DNA from: Burkholderiaceae bacterium
GTDB taxonomy: Bacteria; Pseudomonadota; Gammaproteobacteria; Burkholderiales; Burkholderiaceae_C
Direction: 5' to 3'
Length of the DNA: 61,418 nt
Assembly (NCBI GenBank): GCA_019234815.1
Contig: JAFALA010000100.1
Location: 1-61,418, forward strand
Below are positions 35,562 to 46,469 of the stretch, piece after piece (position 1 is the first letter of the stretch; each line of letters begins with the position of its first letter). A program made the position numbers and the translations under genes. The notes under the pieces were generated by a model. The model saw only the letters and a list, made by a program, of their open reading frames with translations. It did not search any database and had not been told where the DNA came from.

Positions 35562-37097
35562 TTACAGTACCGCCACTCCGCTGACCTTGGTTGCAATCGC
35601 CGCGAACTCGCCGGCATGCACCAGCGCCGTCGCGTGCTCGATGTCCGGCGCCAGGTAGTGGTCGCTGGGCATGGCGGGGCAGGTCTTGCGCAGCAGCGCG
35701 TGGGCCTGCTCCAGCGGCGCGGAGCTGGCGAGCGGGCGCAGGAACTCGATGCCCTGCGCTGCGGCCAGCATCTCGATGCCGACGATGTGGCCGGTGTTGT
35801 CTAGCATCTGGCCCAGACGGCGCGCGCCGAAGGTGGCCATGCTGACATGGTCTTCCTGGTTGGCCGAGGTGGGCAGGCTGTCGACGCTGGCGGGGTGGGC
35901 CAGCGACTTGTTTTCGCTGGCCAGGGCCGCGGCGGTCACGTGGGCGATCATGAAGCCCGAGTTCAGGCCGGCGTTCTCGGTCAGGAAGGGCGGCAGGCGC
36001 GACACGCCGGTGTCGATCAGCATGGCGATGCGGCGCTCGGCAATGGCGCCGACCTCGGCAATGGCGCAGGCCAGCGCGTCGGCGGCCAGGGCCACGGGCT
36101 CGGCATGAAAGTTGCCGCCCGAGACCATGTAGGCGCTGCCGTCGTCGCGGTGCACGATCAGCGGGTTGTCGGTCACGGCGTTGGCTTCGCGCAGCAGCAC
36201 GTCGCGCACGTAGCGGGCCTGGTCCAGGCAGGCGCCCATCACCTGCGGCTGGCAGCGCAGGCAGTAGGGGTCTTGCACGCGGTCGTCGCCGACCTGATGC
36301 GACTGGCGGATGGCGCTGCCGCTCAGCAGCACGCGGTAGGCTGCAGCGGTCTCGATCTGGCCGGGCTGGCCGCGCACGGCATGGATCTGCGGGTCGAAGG
36401 GGCCGTCGCTGCCGCGTGCGGCGTCCAGGCTGAGCGCGCCGCTGAGCAGGGCGCTGGCGAACACCGTCTCGAAGCGCAGCAGGCCTTCCAGCGCCAGCGC
36501 GGTCGAGGTCTGCGTGCCGTTGATCAGCGCCAGGCCCTCCTTGGCCTGCAGCACCAGGGGCGCGATGCCGGCGTTCTTGAGCGCCTGGGCGGCCGGCATG
36601 CGTTGGCCGTCGACCAGCATGTCGCCTTCACCCATCAGCGCCAGCGTCATGTGCGACAGCGGTGCCAGGTCGCCCGAGGCGCCCACCGAGCCCTGGCTGG
36701 GCACATAGGGGATCAGGCCGGCATTGAACACATCCAGCAGGGTCTGGACCACCACGGCGCGTACGCCCGAGTGGCCGCGCGCCAGGCTGGCCGCCTTGGT
36801 GGCCAGCATCAGCCGCACCACGCTGGCCGACAGCGGCTGGCCCACGCCCACGCAGTGCGAGCGGATCAGGTTGCATTGCAGGGTGGCGAGGTCTTCCTGG
36901 CTGATGCGCTTGGAGGCCAGCTTGCCGAAGCCGGTGTTGACGCCGTAGACCGGCTCGTCGCCCGCGGCGGCGGCTTGCACGACGGCGGCGGCGCGCTCGA
37001 CGACGGGCCAGCTGGCGTCGTCCAACTGCAGCTGGAGGCCGCCCGCGCGGATGGCGCGCAGTTGGTCAATGGTCAGGTATCCGGGTTTGATGTTCAT
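35562..37097 (-). CDS. hutH: Histidine ammonia-lyase
   Basis: First step of histidine breakdown: L-histidine to urocanate plus ammonia. The 511-residue length is standard. The self-processing Ala-Ser-Gly that forms the MIO cofactor is A140-S141-G142 in [12 protein letters not shown]. The conserved YGVNTGFG loop is at about residue 51. It is transcribed behind hutU with a 37-bp gap on the same strand. A weak RBS only is seen before its ATG. Confidence 0.97.
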   Translation of the reverse strand: MNIKPGYLTIDQLRAIRAGGLQLQLDDASWPVVERAAAVVQAAAAGDEPVYGVNTGFGKLASKRISQEDLATLQCNLIRSHCVGVGQPLSASVVRLMLATKAASLARGHSGVRAVVVQTLLDVFNAGLIPYVPSQGSVGASGDLAPLSHMTLALMGEGDMLVDGQRMPAAQALKNAGIAPLVLQAKEGLALINGTQTSTALALEGLLRFETVFASALLSGALSLDAARGSDGPFDPQIHAVRGQPGQIETAAAYRVLLSGSAIRQSHQVGDDRVQDPYCLRCQPQVMGACLDQARYVRDVLLREANAVTDNPLIVHRDDGSAYMVSGGNFHAEPVALAADALACAIAEVGAIAERRIAMLIDTGVSRLPPFLTENAGLNSGFMIAHVTAAALASENKSLAHPASVDSLPTSANQEDHVSMATFGARRLGQMLDNTGHIVGIEMLAAAQGIEFLRPLASSAPLEQAHALLRKTCPAMPSDHYLAPDIEHATALVHAGEFAAIATKVSGVAVL

Positions 37098-37134
37098 GGT
37101 GACTTCTCGAATGGGGGGGCAGTGTTGTGGCGGG

Positions 37135-38817
<1,683 letters not shown>

Positions 38818-38860
38818 GGCGTTCCTCGTGGGTCTGGGTTCAAGGTGGAGCGAACTCTAG

Positions 38861-38872
38861 TTGTATAGACAA
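38861..38872. promoter_or_regulatory. Probable HutC operator
   Basis: ttgtatagacaa is a near-palindrome with TTGT/ACAA half-sites, in the short intergenic region between the divergent hutU and hutC genes. HutC of the GntR family is known to recognise TGTATATACA-like palindromes in Pseudomonas and relatives. One operator here could repress both directions and be relieved by urocanate. The assignment is from position and similarity only. Confidence 0.6.
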
Positions 38873-38918
38873 GTAAAGTCAAGTAGCATGTGAAGCCATC
38901 GCATTCGCCAATTTCGCC

Positions 38919-39650
38919 ATGCCTCAAAGTCGAAGATCCCCGCCGGCGCCGCCCGCGCCGCAGTACCTGAAGGTGAAGAACCATTTGCGCGAAGGCATTT
39001 CCAGCGGGCGCTGGATTGCCGGCGATCTGCTGCCGTCCGAAGCGGAGCTGACGCAACAGTTCGAGGTCAGCCGCATGACGGTGAACCGGGCCCTGCGCGA
39101 GTTGCTGCAGGAGGGCTTGATCGAGCGCATCCAGGGCGTGGGCACCTTCGTTGCGCAGCTCGATCGCATTTCATCGAGCCTGACGGTGCGCGACGTGCAC
39201 GACGAGATTGCCGAGCGCGGCCATCGGCATGAGGCGCTCTTGCACAAGCTCGACGCGGTCGTGGCCACGGCCAGCCAGGCGGCGCAGTTCGGCATGAAGG
39301 CCGGCGTGCGCCTGTTCCACAGCCTGATTGTGCATCTGGAAAACGGCCTGCCGATCCAATGCGAGGACCGGCTGGTCAACCCGGCCTGCGCGCCCGACTA
39401 CCTGAAGCAGGATTTCAAGCGCCTCACCCCCACGCATTACCTCCTGCAGGTGGCGCCTTTGTCGGAGGCGCGCTACGAGATCGAAGCGATGCTGCCCACG
39501 CCGCTGGAGGCCGAACTTCTGGGCATCAAGCGCCAGGATCCCTGCCTGGTGGTGCGGCGCAGCACCCTGAGCCGCGGCGAGGTTGTGACCGCGGTGCGCT
39601 TGACCCATCCCGGCTCGCGCTACCTGCTCAAGGGGAGTTTTCAAGCATGA
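38919..39650 (+). CDS. hutC: Histidine-utilisation repressor HutC
   Basis: GntR/HutC-family repressor (243 residues) with an N-terminal winged HTH (about 12-75, LPSEAELTQQFEVSRMTVNRAL) and a C-terminal UTRA ligand domain that in this family binds urocanate. It is divergent from hutU-hutH and first in the rightward hut transcript. The stop overlaps the hutD start by 4 bp. Confidence 0.94.
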   Translation: MPQSRRSPPAPPAPQYLKVKNHLREGISSGRWIAGDLLPSEAELTQQFEVSRMTVNRALRELLQEGLIERIQGVGTFVAQLDRISSSLTVRDVHDEIAERGHRHEALLHKLDAVVATASQAAQFGMKAGVRLFHSLIVHLENGLPIQCEDRLVNPACAPDYLKQDFKRLTPTHYLLQVAPLSEARYEIEAMLPTPLEAELLGIKRQDPCLVVRRSTLSRGEVVTAVRLTHPGSRYLLKGSFQA

Positions 39651-40225
39651 CGTGGCATTGTGTACAGGCGGATCAGGTCAGTCCGCAGCGCTGGCGCAAT
39701 GGCGGCGGCTGGACGCGCGAACTGCTGACCTGGCCCGCCGGCGCCTCGGGTGCCTCGAGTGGCAATTGGGCGCTGCGCATCAGCGTGGCCGACATCGAGG
39801 CCGATGGTCCGTTCTCAGCCTTTCCCGGCATTGCGCGCTGGTTTGCCGTGCTGCAAGGGGCAGGCGTCCGTTTGTTTGAGCGCGACTGGCAGCGCGACGA
39901 TGGGCTGCTGGCTTTCGACGGCGCGCTGGCGCCCGACTGCCGTTTGCTGGACGGCATGACTCGCGACTTCAACCTGATGCACAGGCAGGACCAGGGGCGC
40001 ATCGCCGTCGAGACAGTTCAAGCAAATGCCGCTCAGCGCTTGCGCATTGATGCGTCCGGCGATTGGTGCGGCTTGTTCCTTCCCGAGGGCGGCGAGTTGA
40101 GCGCTGCGGGTCAATCCTTGAGCCTGGCCCCGTTGACCTTGGTCTGGACCCAGGAACAAACATCGGCGCAATTGCGCGCACCAGGTCCGGTGTGGCGCAT
40201 GCAATGGACAAAGGACCGGCCATGA
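39647..40225 (+). CDS. hutD: HutD-family protein
   Basis: The 192-residue protein of the HutD family (cupin-like) has the conserved [11 protein letters not shown] opening and [16 protein letters not shown] segment. Genetic work in Pseudomonas shows HutD affects hut expression, perhaps limiting urocanate build-up; its chemistry is not established. It overlaps hutC and hutI by 4 bp each, so all three are co-translated. Confidence 0.9.
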   Translation: MTWHCVQADQVSPQRWRNGGGWTRELLTWPAGASGASSGNWALRISVADIEADGPFSAFPGIARWFAVLQGAGVRLFERDWQRDDGLLAFDGALAPDCRLLDGMTRDFNLMHRQDQGRIAVETVQANAAQRLRIDASGDWCGLFLPEGGELSAAGQSLSLAPLTLVWTQEQTSAQLRAPGPVWRMQWTKDRP

Positions 40226-40247
40226 CACGACAGGCCATGACACGACA
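40218..40247. repeat. Tandem 2x15-bp duplication at the hutI start
   Basis: ggccatgacacgaca occurs twice in a row. Each copy contains an ATG in the hutI frame, so the gene has two start codons 15 bp apart, encoding MTRQ-A-MTRQ. The duplication is in frame and leaves both readings open; the upstream ATG overlaps the hutD stop. Confidence 0.9.
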
Positions 40248-41445
40248 GCTATGGACCCATGCACGCCTGGCCACCTTGGCCGGCGACCAGCCCTGGGGCT
40301 GGGTGGAGGACGGCGCCCTGGTGACCGAAGGCGAGCACCTGCTCTGGGTCGGACCCGCCGCCGAGCTGCCTGCCGCTTACCAGCAGAGCGTCGCGCAGAC
40401 CTATGACCTCGGCGGCGCGGTCGTGACGCCGGGCCTGATCGATTGCCACACGCATCTGGTGTATGGCGGCCATCGCGCGCACGAGTTCGAGTTGCGCTTG
40501 CAGGGCGCCAGCTATGAAGAGATCGCCAGGGCCGGCGGCGGCATACGGTCTTCATTGAAGGCGACCCGCGAGGCATCGGAAGACGAGCTCTACCGCGTCT
40601 CGGCGCGGCGCGCCCAGGCCCTGTTGGATGAGGGCGTGACCACGCTGGAGATCAAGTCCGGCTACGGCCTGACCCCGGAGGCCGAGGCCAAGATGCTGCG
40701 CGTGGCGCGCCGGCTGGCGGGCCTGGGCGTGGACGTGCGCAGCACCTACCTGGGCGCCCATGCATTGCCCCCGGAATTCGAAGGCCGGGCCGACGACTAC
40801 ATCGGCGCCGTCTGCGAGTGGATGCCCGTGCTGCAGCGCGAAGGCCTGGTCGACGCGGTCGATGTGTTCTGCGAAGGCATTGGCTTCAGCCTGGCGCAAA
40901 CAAGGCAGGTGTTCGAGGCCGCGCGCCGCTTCGGCCTGCCCGTGAAGCTGCATGCCGAGCAGCTCAGCGACCTGGGCGGCACGGCGCTGGCCTGCGAGTT
41001 TGGCGCGCTGTCCTGCGACCACCTGGAGTACCTGAGCGCCGCAGGCATAGACGCCATGGCGCGCAGCGGCTGCGTGGCCGTGCTGCTGCCGGGCGCCTAC
41101 TACTTCCTGCGCGAAACCAAGCTGCCGCCGGTGCAGGCGCTGCGCGATGCGGGCGTGCCCATCGCGATCGCGACCGACCACAACCCCGGCACCTCGCCGG
41201 TGCTGTCGCTGCTGTTGATGTTGAACATGGCCTGCACCTTGTTCAGGCTCACTCCCGAAGAGGCGCTGCGCGGCGTCACGCAGCACGCGGCGCGCGCCCT
41301 GGGCCTGAGCGACCGCGGGCAACTGCGGGCCGGGCAGCGCGCCGATTTTTGCGTCTGGGATATTGCGCATCCCAATGAGCTGGCCTACTACGTGGGCCGT
41401 AATCCCTTGCGCCAGGTGGTGCGGGGCGGATTGATGAGGAACTGA
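40222..41445 (+). CDS. hutI: Imidazolonepropionase
   Basis: Third step: imidazolonepropionate to N-formimino-L-glutamate. The 407-residue amidohydrolase has the metal-binding [12 protein letters not shown] motif near the N-terminus, [11 protein letters not shown] in the middle, and [11 protein letters not shown] with the catalytic Asp/His region. Two possible starts arise from the local duplication (40222, or 40237 giving 402 residues). It overlaps hutD and is followed by hutG 2 bp later. Confidence 0.96.
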   Translation: MTRQAMTRQLWTHARLATLAGDQPWGWVEDGALVTEGEHLLWVGPAAELPAAYQQSVAQTYDLGGAVVTPGLIDCHTHLVYGGHRAHEFELRLQGASYEEIARAGGGIRSSLKATREASEDELYRVSARRAQALLDEGVTTLEIKSGYGLTPEAEAKMLRVARRLAGLGVDVRSTYLGAHALPPEFEGRADDYIGAVCEWMPVLQREGLVDAVDVFCEGIGFSLAQTRQVFEAARRFGLPVKLHAEQLSDLGGTALACEFGALSCDHLEYLSAAGIDAMARSGCVAVLLPGAYYFLRETKLPPVQALRDAGVPIAIATDHNPGTSPVLSLLLMLNMACTLFRLTPEEALRGVTQHAARALGLSDRGQLRAGQRADFCVWDIAHPNELAYYVGRNPLRQVVRGGLMRN

Positions 41446-41447
41446 AC

Positions 41448-42257
41448 ATGTCCAGCACAAGCACTGCATGCGAATTGAAGCCGGGCCGCGTGCCTTTGCT
41501 GATCAGCATGCCCCATGTGGGCACGGCCATCCCCGCCGACCAGCAGCACCGCTATCAGCCGCGCGCGCTGGAGACCGAGGACACCGACTGGCACCTGGCG
41601 CGCCTCTACGGCGAGCTGGCTGAGTCGCTGGGCGCAAGCCTGCTGGTGCCGCATTACTCGCGCTACCTGATCGACCTGAATCGTCCGCCTGACGACGCGC
41701 CCATGTACCCCGGCGCATCCAACACCGAGCTGTGCCCGACACGCTTTTTCACGGGCGAGCCTCTGTACCTGGAAGGGCAGGCGCCCGACGCGGCCGAGCG
41801 GCTGCGGCGGCGCGAGCTGTACTGGCAGCCCTACCACCAGGCCTTGTCGAGCGAACTCCAGCGGCTCAAGGGCGAGCATGGCTACGCCTTGCTGTTCGAC
41901 GCGCACAGCATCCGGTCGGAGCTGCCCTGGCTGTTCGAGGGCCGCCTGCCGGACCTGAATCTGGGCACGGCGGACGGCAAGTCCTGCGATGCCGCGATCA
42001 CCCGCGATCTGGGCGAGGTGCTGGCCCGCCAATCCCGCTACAGCGAGGTGGTCAACGGGCGCTTCAAGGGCGGCTACATCACGCGCCATTACGGCCGGCC
42101 TGACCAGGGCCAGCATGCCGTCCAGCTGGAGATGTGCCAGTGCTGCTACATGCAGGAAGCGCGGCCCTTCGCCTACGACCAGGCGCTGGCGGAACACGTG
42201 CAGCCGCTGCTGCAGTCGCTGCTGGAGCGCCTGCTGGCCTGGAGGCCGGCGGCATGA
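41448..42257 (+). CDS. hutG: N-formylglutamate deformylase
   Basis: Final step of the five-step route: N-formylglutamate to glutamate plus formate. The 269-residue protein is of the N-formylglutamate amidohydrolase family (SMPHVGTAIP near the N-terminus, LLFDAHSIRSELPWLFEG in the middle, QLEMCQCCYM near the end). It is not the agmatinase-like HutG of the four-step route. Its stop overlaps the hutF start (ATGA). Confidence 0.93.
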   Translation: MSSTSTACELKPGRVPLLISMPHVGTAIPADQQHRYQPRALETEDTDWHLARLYGELAESLGASLLVPHYSRYLIDLNRPPDDAPMYPGASNTELCPTRFFTGEPLYLEGQAPDAAERLRRRELYWQPYHQALSSELQRLKGEHGYALLFDAHSIRSELPWLFEGRLPDLNLGTADGKSCDAAITRDLGEVLARQSRYSEVVNGRFKGGYITRHYGRPDQGQHAVQLEMCQCCYMQEARPFAYDQALAEHVQPLLQSLLERLLAWRPAA

Positions 42258-43657
42258 GCGGCCTCTTCTTTGCACCCTGGGCCTGGTTGGACGGCCGTTG
42301 GCAGCCCCAGGTGCTGATGCGTGCGGATGCGCGCGGGCATTGGGCCGAGCTGCGTGCGAACCAGCCGGCGCCGGAGGGCGCGCAGCGCTTGGACGGGCCC
42401 GTGATTCCCAGCCTGGTGGACACCCACAGCCATGCCTTCCAGCGCGCCTTTGCGGGCCTGGCCGAGCAGCGCGACAGCGAGAAGGACGACTTCTGGTCCT
42501 GGCGCGACCGCATGTACGGCGTGGCGCTGCGCATCAGTCCCGAGCAGTTGCAGGCCGTTGCGGCGCAGCTCTACCTGGAATTGCTCAAGGGCGGCTACAC
42601 GCAAGTGTGCGAGTTCCACTACCTGCAGCATCAAGTCGATGGCAGCGCCTACCCGGACGAACTGGCCATGGCCTGGGCGCTTGCGGCCGCCGCCGAACAA
42701 GTGGGCATGGGCCTGACGCTGCTGCCCGTGCTGTACCGCCACGCCGGCTTCGCGCAGACCGGCCTGCGCGACGATCAGCGCCGCTTTGCGACCGATGCCG
42801 CCTGGGTCTGGCTCGCCAGCCAGCGCCTGCAGCAGGCCGGACGGCCGCTCCTGACGGCCGGCCTGGCCCTGCATTCGCTGCGGGCCGCGCATCCGCACGA
42901 CATCGCGGCCTTGCAGGCCCTGGTGGGCGATGCCGACCTGCCCATCCACATCCACATCAGCGAACAGATGCAGGAGGTGCGCGACTGCCTGCAGGCCACC
43001 GGGCAGCGGCCCATGCAGTGGCTGTGCAATCACGCCCGGCCCGACGCGCGCTGGCACCTGGTGCATGCAACGCACAGCACGGAGGCCGAGATCGAGCAGG
43101 TGGCGCGCAGCGGCGCGTCGGTGGTGATCTGCCCCGGCACCGAAGGCAATCTGGGCGACGGGCACTGCGATCTGCCGACCTGGCTGCGCCACGGGGTGCC
43201 CATCAGCATCGGCTCCGACAGCCATGTGACGCGTCAGTGGGTGGAGGAGCTGCGCTGGCTCGAATACGGTCAGCGTCTGGCGCTGCAGCAACGCAACGTG
43301 GCCGCGGCCCCGGGCCGCGAGCCGTCCACGGCCGCGCGCCTGTTCAATGCCGCCGTGCACGGCAGCGCGGCGCCTGCCGGCTTCCCTTCCTGGGGTCTGG
43401 AGGAGGGCGCTCGCGCCGACTTCCTGGTGCTGGAGCCGCGCGCCTCAGGGCTGCTGGGCATGCCGACCTCGACCCTGCTCGATGCACTGGTGTTCGCGTC
43501 GCAAGGCGAGGTGTTGCGCTCGGTCTACGTGGCCGGGCAGCGCCGCGTGCATCAGGGCAGGGCGCAGGTGGCTGGTCGGGATGCGGGCCTTGACGACGCG
43601 GTTGCCGATGCGTTTGCGCAGGTGATGGGCGAGTTGCACGGCGGGCCCCAGCCCTAA
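42254..43657 (+). CDS. hutF: Formimidoylglutamate deiminase
   Basis: Fourth step: formiminoglutamate to N-formylglutamate plus ammonia. The 467-residue amidohydrolase has DTHSHAFQRAFAGL (metal site), HIHISEQMQEV, and GSDSHVTRQWVEELRWLEYGQR (catalytic Asp segment), all HutF-like. Together with HutG it marks the five-step pathway. Last gene of the rightward hut transcript; it converges on the arginase gene with 46 bp between. Confidence 0.94.
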   Translation: MSGLFFAPWAWLDGRWQPQVLMRADARGHWAELRANQPAPEGAQRLDGPVIPSLVDTHSHAFQRAFAGLAEQRDSEKDDFWSWRDRMYGVALRISPEQLQAVAAQLYLELLKGGYTQVCEFHYLQHQVDGSAYPDELAMAWALAAAAEQVGMGLTLLPVLYRHAGFAQTGLRDDQRRFATDAAWVWLASQRLQQAGRPLLTAGLALHSLRAAHPHDIAALQALVGDADLPIHIHISEQMQEVRDCLQATGQRPMQWLCNHARPDARWHLVHATHSTEAEIEQVARSGASVVICPGTEGNLGDGHCDLPTWLRHGVPISIGSDSHVTRQWVEELRWLEYGQRLALQQRNVAAAPGREPSTAARLFNAAVHGSAAPAGFPSWGLEEGARADFLVLEPRASGLLGMPTSTLLDALVFASQGEVLRSVYVAGQRRVHQGRAQVAGRDAGLDDAVADAFAQVMGELHGGPQP

Positions 43658-43703
43658 GACGTGGGCGTGAGCCCAAGCCTTTCGGGAGCCAGGCAAATCC
43701 GGC

Positions 43704-44624
43704 TCACTTGCGCATCAAGGTCGATTTCCCGAACAGCGATTCGATCAGGTCCACTGCCAGCAGGGCCGTCTTGTTGCGCATGTCCAGCGCGGGATTGAGC
43801 TCCATCACGTCCAGCGAGGCCATGCGGCCGGTGTCGGCGATCATTTCCATGCACAGCTGGGCTTCGCGGTAGGTAGGGCCGCCGGGGATGGTAGTGCCCA
43901 CGCCGGGGGCGATCTCGGGGTCCAGGAAGTCGACGTCGAAGCTGACGTGCAGGTGGGTGTTGGCGTCCAGCGTGGCCAGGGCCAGTTCCATGGTGTGGCG
44001 CATGCCCATCTCGTCGATGTAGCGCATGTCGAACACTTCGAGTTCCTGCTCATGGACGAAGCGCTTCTCGCCGGCGTCGACGCTGCGAATACCGATCTGG
44101 CGCACCCATTTGGGGTTGATCGCTGGCACATGGCCGCCGATTTCGATCAATTCCCTGGGGCCGAATCCGCACAGGCAGGCGACCGGCATGCCGTGGATGT
44201 TGCCGCTGGGTGTGAGTTCGCTGGTGTTGAAATCGGCATGGGCATCCAGCCACAGCACGCGCAGCTTCTTGCCGGCCTCGCGGCAATGGCGGGCCACGGC
44301 CGAGATCGATCCCAGGCCCAGGCAGTGGTCGCCGCCGAGCAGGATGGGCAGGCGGTCCTGCTTCAGTTCGGCGTAGACGGCGTCGTGCACGGCCTGGTTC
44401 CAGGCCACGACCTCGGGCAGATGCCGGTAGCCGTGGGCGGGCGGTTGCCAGGGGTTGGGCGGACCGCTGAGGTTGCCGCGGTCCAGCACCTCCACGCCCT
44501 GGCCTTCGAGCGTGGTGGCCAGGTTGGCCACGCGCATGGCTTCGGGGCCCATGCTGGCGCCACGCGCGCCAGCGCCCACGTCGGTGGGTGCGCCAATCAG
44601 GGAAACGCGGCGATTGAGTGTCAT
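43704..44624 (-). CDS. rocF: Arginase
   Basis: Mn-dependent hydrolysis of arginine to ornithine and urea. The 306-residue ureohydrolase has GGDHCLGLGS, WLDAHADFNT and SFDVDFLDPEIAPGVGT, which hold the six metal ligands. The SGNIHGMP segment is the arginase form rather than agmatinase. Its start overlaps the stop of the upstream LOG-like gene, so they are co-translated. It adjoins but is convergent with hut. Confidence 0.95.
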   Translation of the reverse strand: MTLNRRVSLIGAPTDVGAGARGASMGPEAMRVANLATTLEGQGVEVLDRGNLSGPPNPWQPPAHGYRHLPEVVAWNQAVHDAVYAELKQDRLPILLGGDHCLGLGSISAVARHCREAGKKLRVLWLDAHADFNTSELTPSGNIHGMPVACLCGFGPRELIEIGGHVPAINPKWVRQIGIRSVDAGEKRFVHEQELEVFDMRYIDEMGMRHTMELALATLDANTHLHVSFDVDFLDPEIAPGVGTTIPGGPTYREAQLCMEMIADTGRMASLDVMELNPALDMRNKTALLAVDLIESLFGKSTLMRK

Positions 44625-45523
44625 GCCTTCACCTCTTTGTCTTGCTCGTCGTGTGTGGAATTCATGTCGTATTCGTTTTCCAGCAGGCTCCAGGCCTCTT
44701 CGGCGGTCTCAACGAAATGGAAGAGCTGCACGTCTTCCGGGTTGATCATGCCGGTCTCGATCAGCAGGTCGAAATTGAGCAGCTTGGACCAGAACTCGCG
44801 GCCGAACAGCAGCACCGGGCGGCGGCGGCTCTTGCCCGTCTGCATCAGGGTCAGCGACTCGAACAATTCGTCGAGCGTGCCGAAGCCGCCGGGGAAGCAC
44901 ACCAGCGCCACCGAACGCATCAGGAAATGCATCTTGCGCAGCGCAAAGTAGTGGAAGCGGAAGCACAGCTCGGGCGTGATGTAGGGGTTGGGCAGCTGCT
45001 CGTGCGGCAGCACGATGTTCAGGCCGATGCTCTTGCCGCCGATTTCATGCGCGCCGCGATTGCCGGCCTCCATGATGCCGGGGCCGCCGCCGGTGACGAC
45101 GAAGATCGGGTTGTCGCGCGCGGCCGACTGCCGGGTGACCAGCGAGGAGAAGCGACGCGCTTCTTCGTAATAGGCGCTCATCTTCAGCTGCATCTCGGCG
45201 CGCCGGATCGAGGTCGACAGGCCTTCGCCGTGCGCGGCCTTGAGGCGGGCCTCGGCGGTCTTGCGGTCGGGAATGCGGGCGCTGCCGAAGATCACGATGG
45301 TCGACTTGACGCCCTGCTCCTGCTGCACGATGTCGGGCTTGAGCAGCTCCAGCTGCATGCGGACCGCGCGCAATTCCTCGCGCAGCAGGAATTCAGGGTC
45401 GTTGAAAGCCAGCCTGTAGGCGCTCTCCGGGCCGGCGTAGTCCGATACCGGTGAGCCTTGGCGGCTGACTTCTTCCTGGGCCGATGGAAAGTTGCGGGCA
45501 ATGAGCTTGTGGCGCTTGAGCAT
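44621..45523 (-). CDS. LOG/TIGR00730-family Rossmann-fold protein
   Basis: The 300-residue protein of the lysine-decarboxylase-like superfamily carries GGGPGIMEAGNRGA and the signature PGGFGTLDELFE with catalytic Arg/Glu. Members are nucleoside 5'-monophosphate phosphoribohydrolases; plant and some bacterial ones release cytokinin. This longer form (with about 75 extra N-terminal residues) is not a lysine decarboxylase despite older annotations. It is upstream of and overlapping with arginase. Confidence 0.85.
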   Translation of the reverse strand: MLKRHKLIARNFPSAQEEVSRQGSPVSDYAGPESAYRLAFNDPEFLLREELRAVRMQLELLKPDIVQQEQGVKSTIVIFGSARIPDRKTAEARLKAAHGEGLSTSIRRAEMQLKMSAYYEEARRFSSLVTRQSAARDNPIFVVTGGGPGIMEAGNRGAHEIGGKSIGLNIVLPHEQLPNPYITPELCFRFHYFALRKMHFLMRSVALVCFPGGFGTLDELFESLTLMQTGKSRRRPVLLFGREFWSKLLNFDLLIETGMINPEDVQLFHFVETAEEAWSLLENEYDMNSTHDEQDKEVKA

Positions 45524-45612
45524 GGCGGTGTGTCAGTGTTGTTCTAGTCGTTTGAAAATCTGTCGCCCCGGCCCGGCACTGTAGCCAAGCCTCGGGCTGA
45601 TTTTGTTTCGAA

Positions 45613-46404
45613 TCAAGGGCTTTGGGCCGCAGGGAATGCGGCACCAGATGGCATGGGGCGTGAGTTACAGCACGTGCAGGCCGGGTCTCTCGTCAACTGG
45701 ATCTCGCTCCACTGCATGCGGGCGGCGTCCAGCATCTGCAAGCGCCCGGTCAGGGTGCCGGGCAGGCCCAGCAGCAGTTTCAGCGCTTCGGCGGCTTGCA
45801 TGCTGCCGATGATGCCGACCAGTGGTGCAAACACGCCCATGGTGGCGCAGCGCACGGCCTCAGGCTGGATGTGGGCGGGAAACACGCAGGCGTAGCAAGG
45901 CGAGTCGGGAAGACGCGTGTCGTAGACGGCAATCTGCCCATCGAAGCCGATGGCGGCGCCGCTGACCAGCGGCTTGGCGTGGCGCACGCAAGCGGCATTG
46001 AGGGCCTGACGGGTGGCGAAGTTGTCGCTGCAGTCGAGCACCACGTCGGCCCGGGCCACGCAGGCGTCGAGACGCTCGCCCAGCAAGCGTTCCTGCACGG
46101 CGTGCACGAGCAGGTCAGGGTTGAGCGCCTTCAGGCTCAGCGCGGCGGATTCGACCTTGGGGCTGCCGACACGATCGGTGGCGTGAATGATCTGGCGCTG
46201 CAGGTTGGTCAGGTCCACGCGGTCATCGTCCGCCAGCGTGAGCCGGCCCACCCCGGCGGTGCCCAGGTACAGCGCCGCCGGCGATCCCAGGCCGCCCATG
46301 CCGACGACCAGCGCATGCGACTGCAACAGCGCACGCTGACCCTCGATGCCGATGGGGTCGAGCAGGATGTGTCGCGAGTAGCGCAGCAGTTGGTCGTCGT
46401 TCAT
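45613..46404 (-). CDS. HesA/MoeB/ThiF-family adenylyltransferase
   Basis: The 263-residue E1-like enzyme activates the C-terminal glycine of a ThiS/MoaD-type sulfur carrier by adenylation. It has the nucleotide loop GMGGLGSPAALYL, the LADDDRVDLTNLQRQ segment, the VVLDCSDNFATR metal/ATP Asp, and two CxxC pairs (CYAC; CTCC) for structural zinc. It lacks a C-terminal rhodanese domain. Whether it serves MoaD or ThiS cannot be told without carrier genes nearby. It is 89 bp upstream of the LOG-like gene on the same strand. Confidence 0.88.
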   Translation of the reverse strand: MNDDQLLRYSRHILLDPIGIEGQRALLQSHALVVGMGGLGSPAALYLGTAGVGRLTLADDDRVDLTNLQRQIIHATDRVGSPKVESAALSLKALNPDLLVHAVQERLLGERLDACVARADVVLDCSDNFATRQALNAACVRHAKPLVSGAAIGFDGQIAVYDTRLPDSPCYACVFPAHIQPEAVRCATMGVFAPLVGIIGSMQAAEALKLLLGLPGTLTGRLQMLDAARMQWSEIQLTRDPACTCCNSRPMPSGAAFPAAQSP

Positions 46405-46411
46405 CGCTGGA

Positions 46412-46445
46412 GAAAAGGCAAACAGCCCGCATCGTGCGGGCCGTT
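46412..46445 (-). terminator. Intrinsic terminator after the ctpA-type protease gene
   Basis: On the minus strand, an 11-bp stem (aacggcccgca / tgcgggctgtt, one G-T pair) with a 3-nt loop at 46421-46445 is followed by tgccttttc. It lies between ctpA and the MoeB-like gene and would end the ctpA transcript. Confidence 0.7.
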
Positions 46446-46469
46446 TTATGGGGCGCTTGCGTGTGCCGG

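Noticed and set aside
43662..43675. tgggc-gtga-gccca hairpin between hutF and rocF as a bidirectional terminator
   Set aside because: The stem is only 5 bp and no T-run follows on either strand.
44621..45523. Lysine decarboxylase
   Set aside because: The PGGxGTxxE signature belongs to LOG-type phosphoribohydrolases; the old name is a known misannotation.
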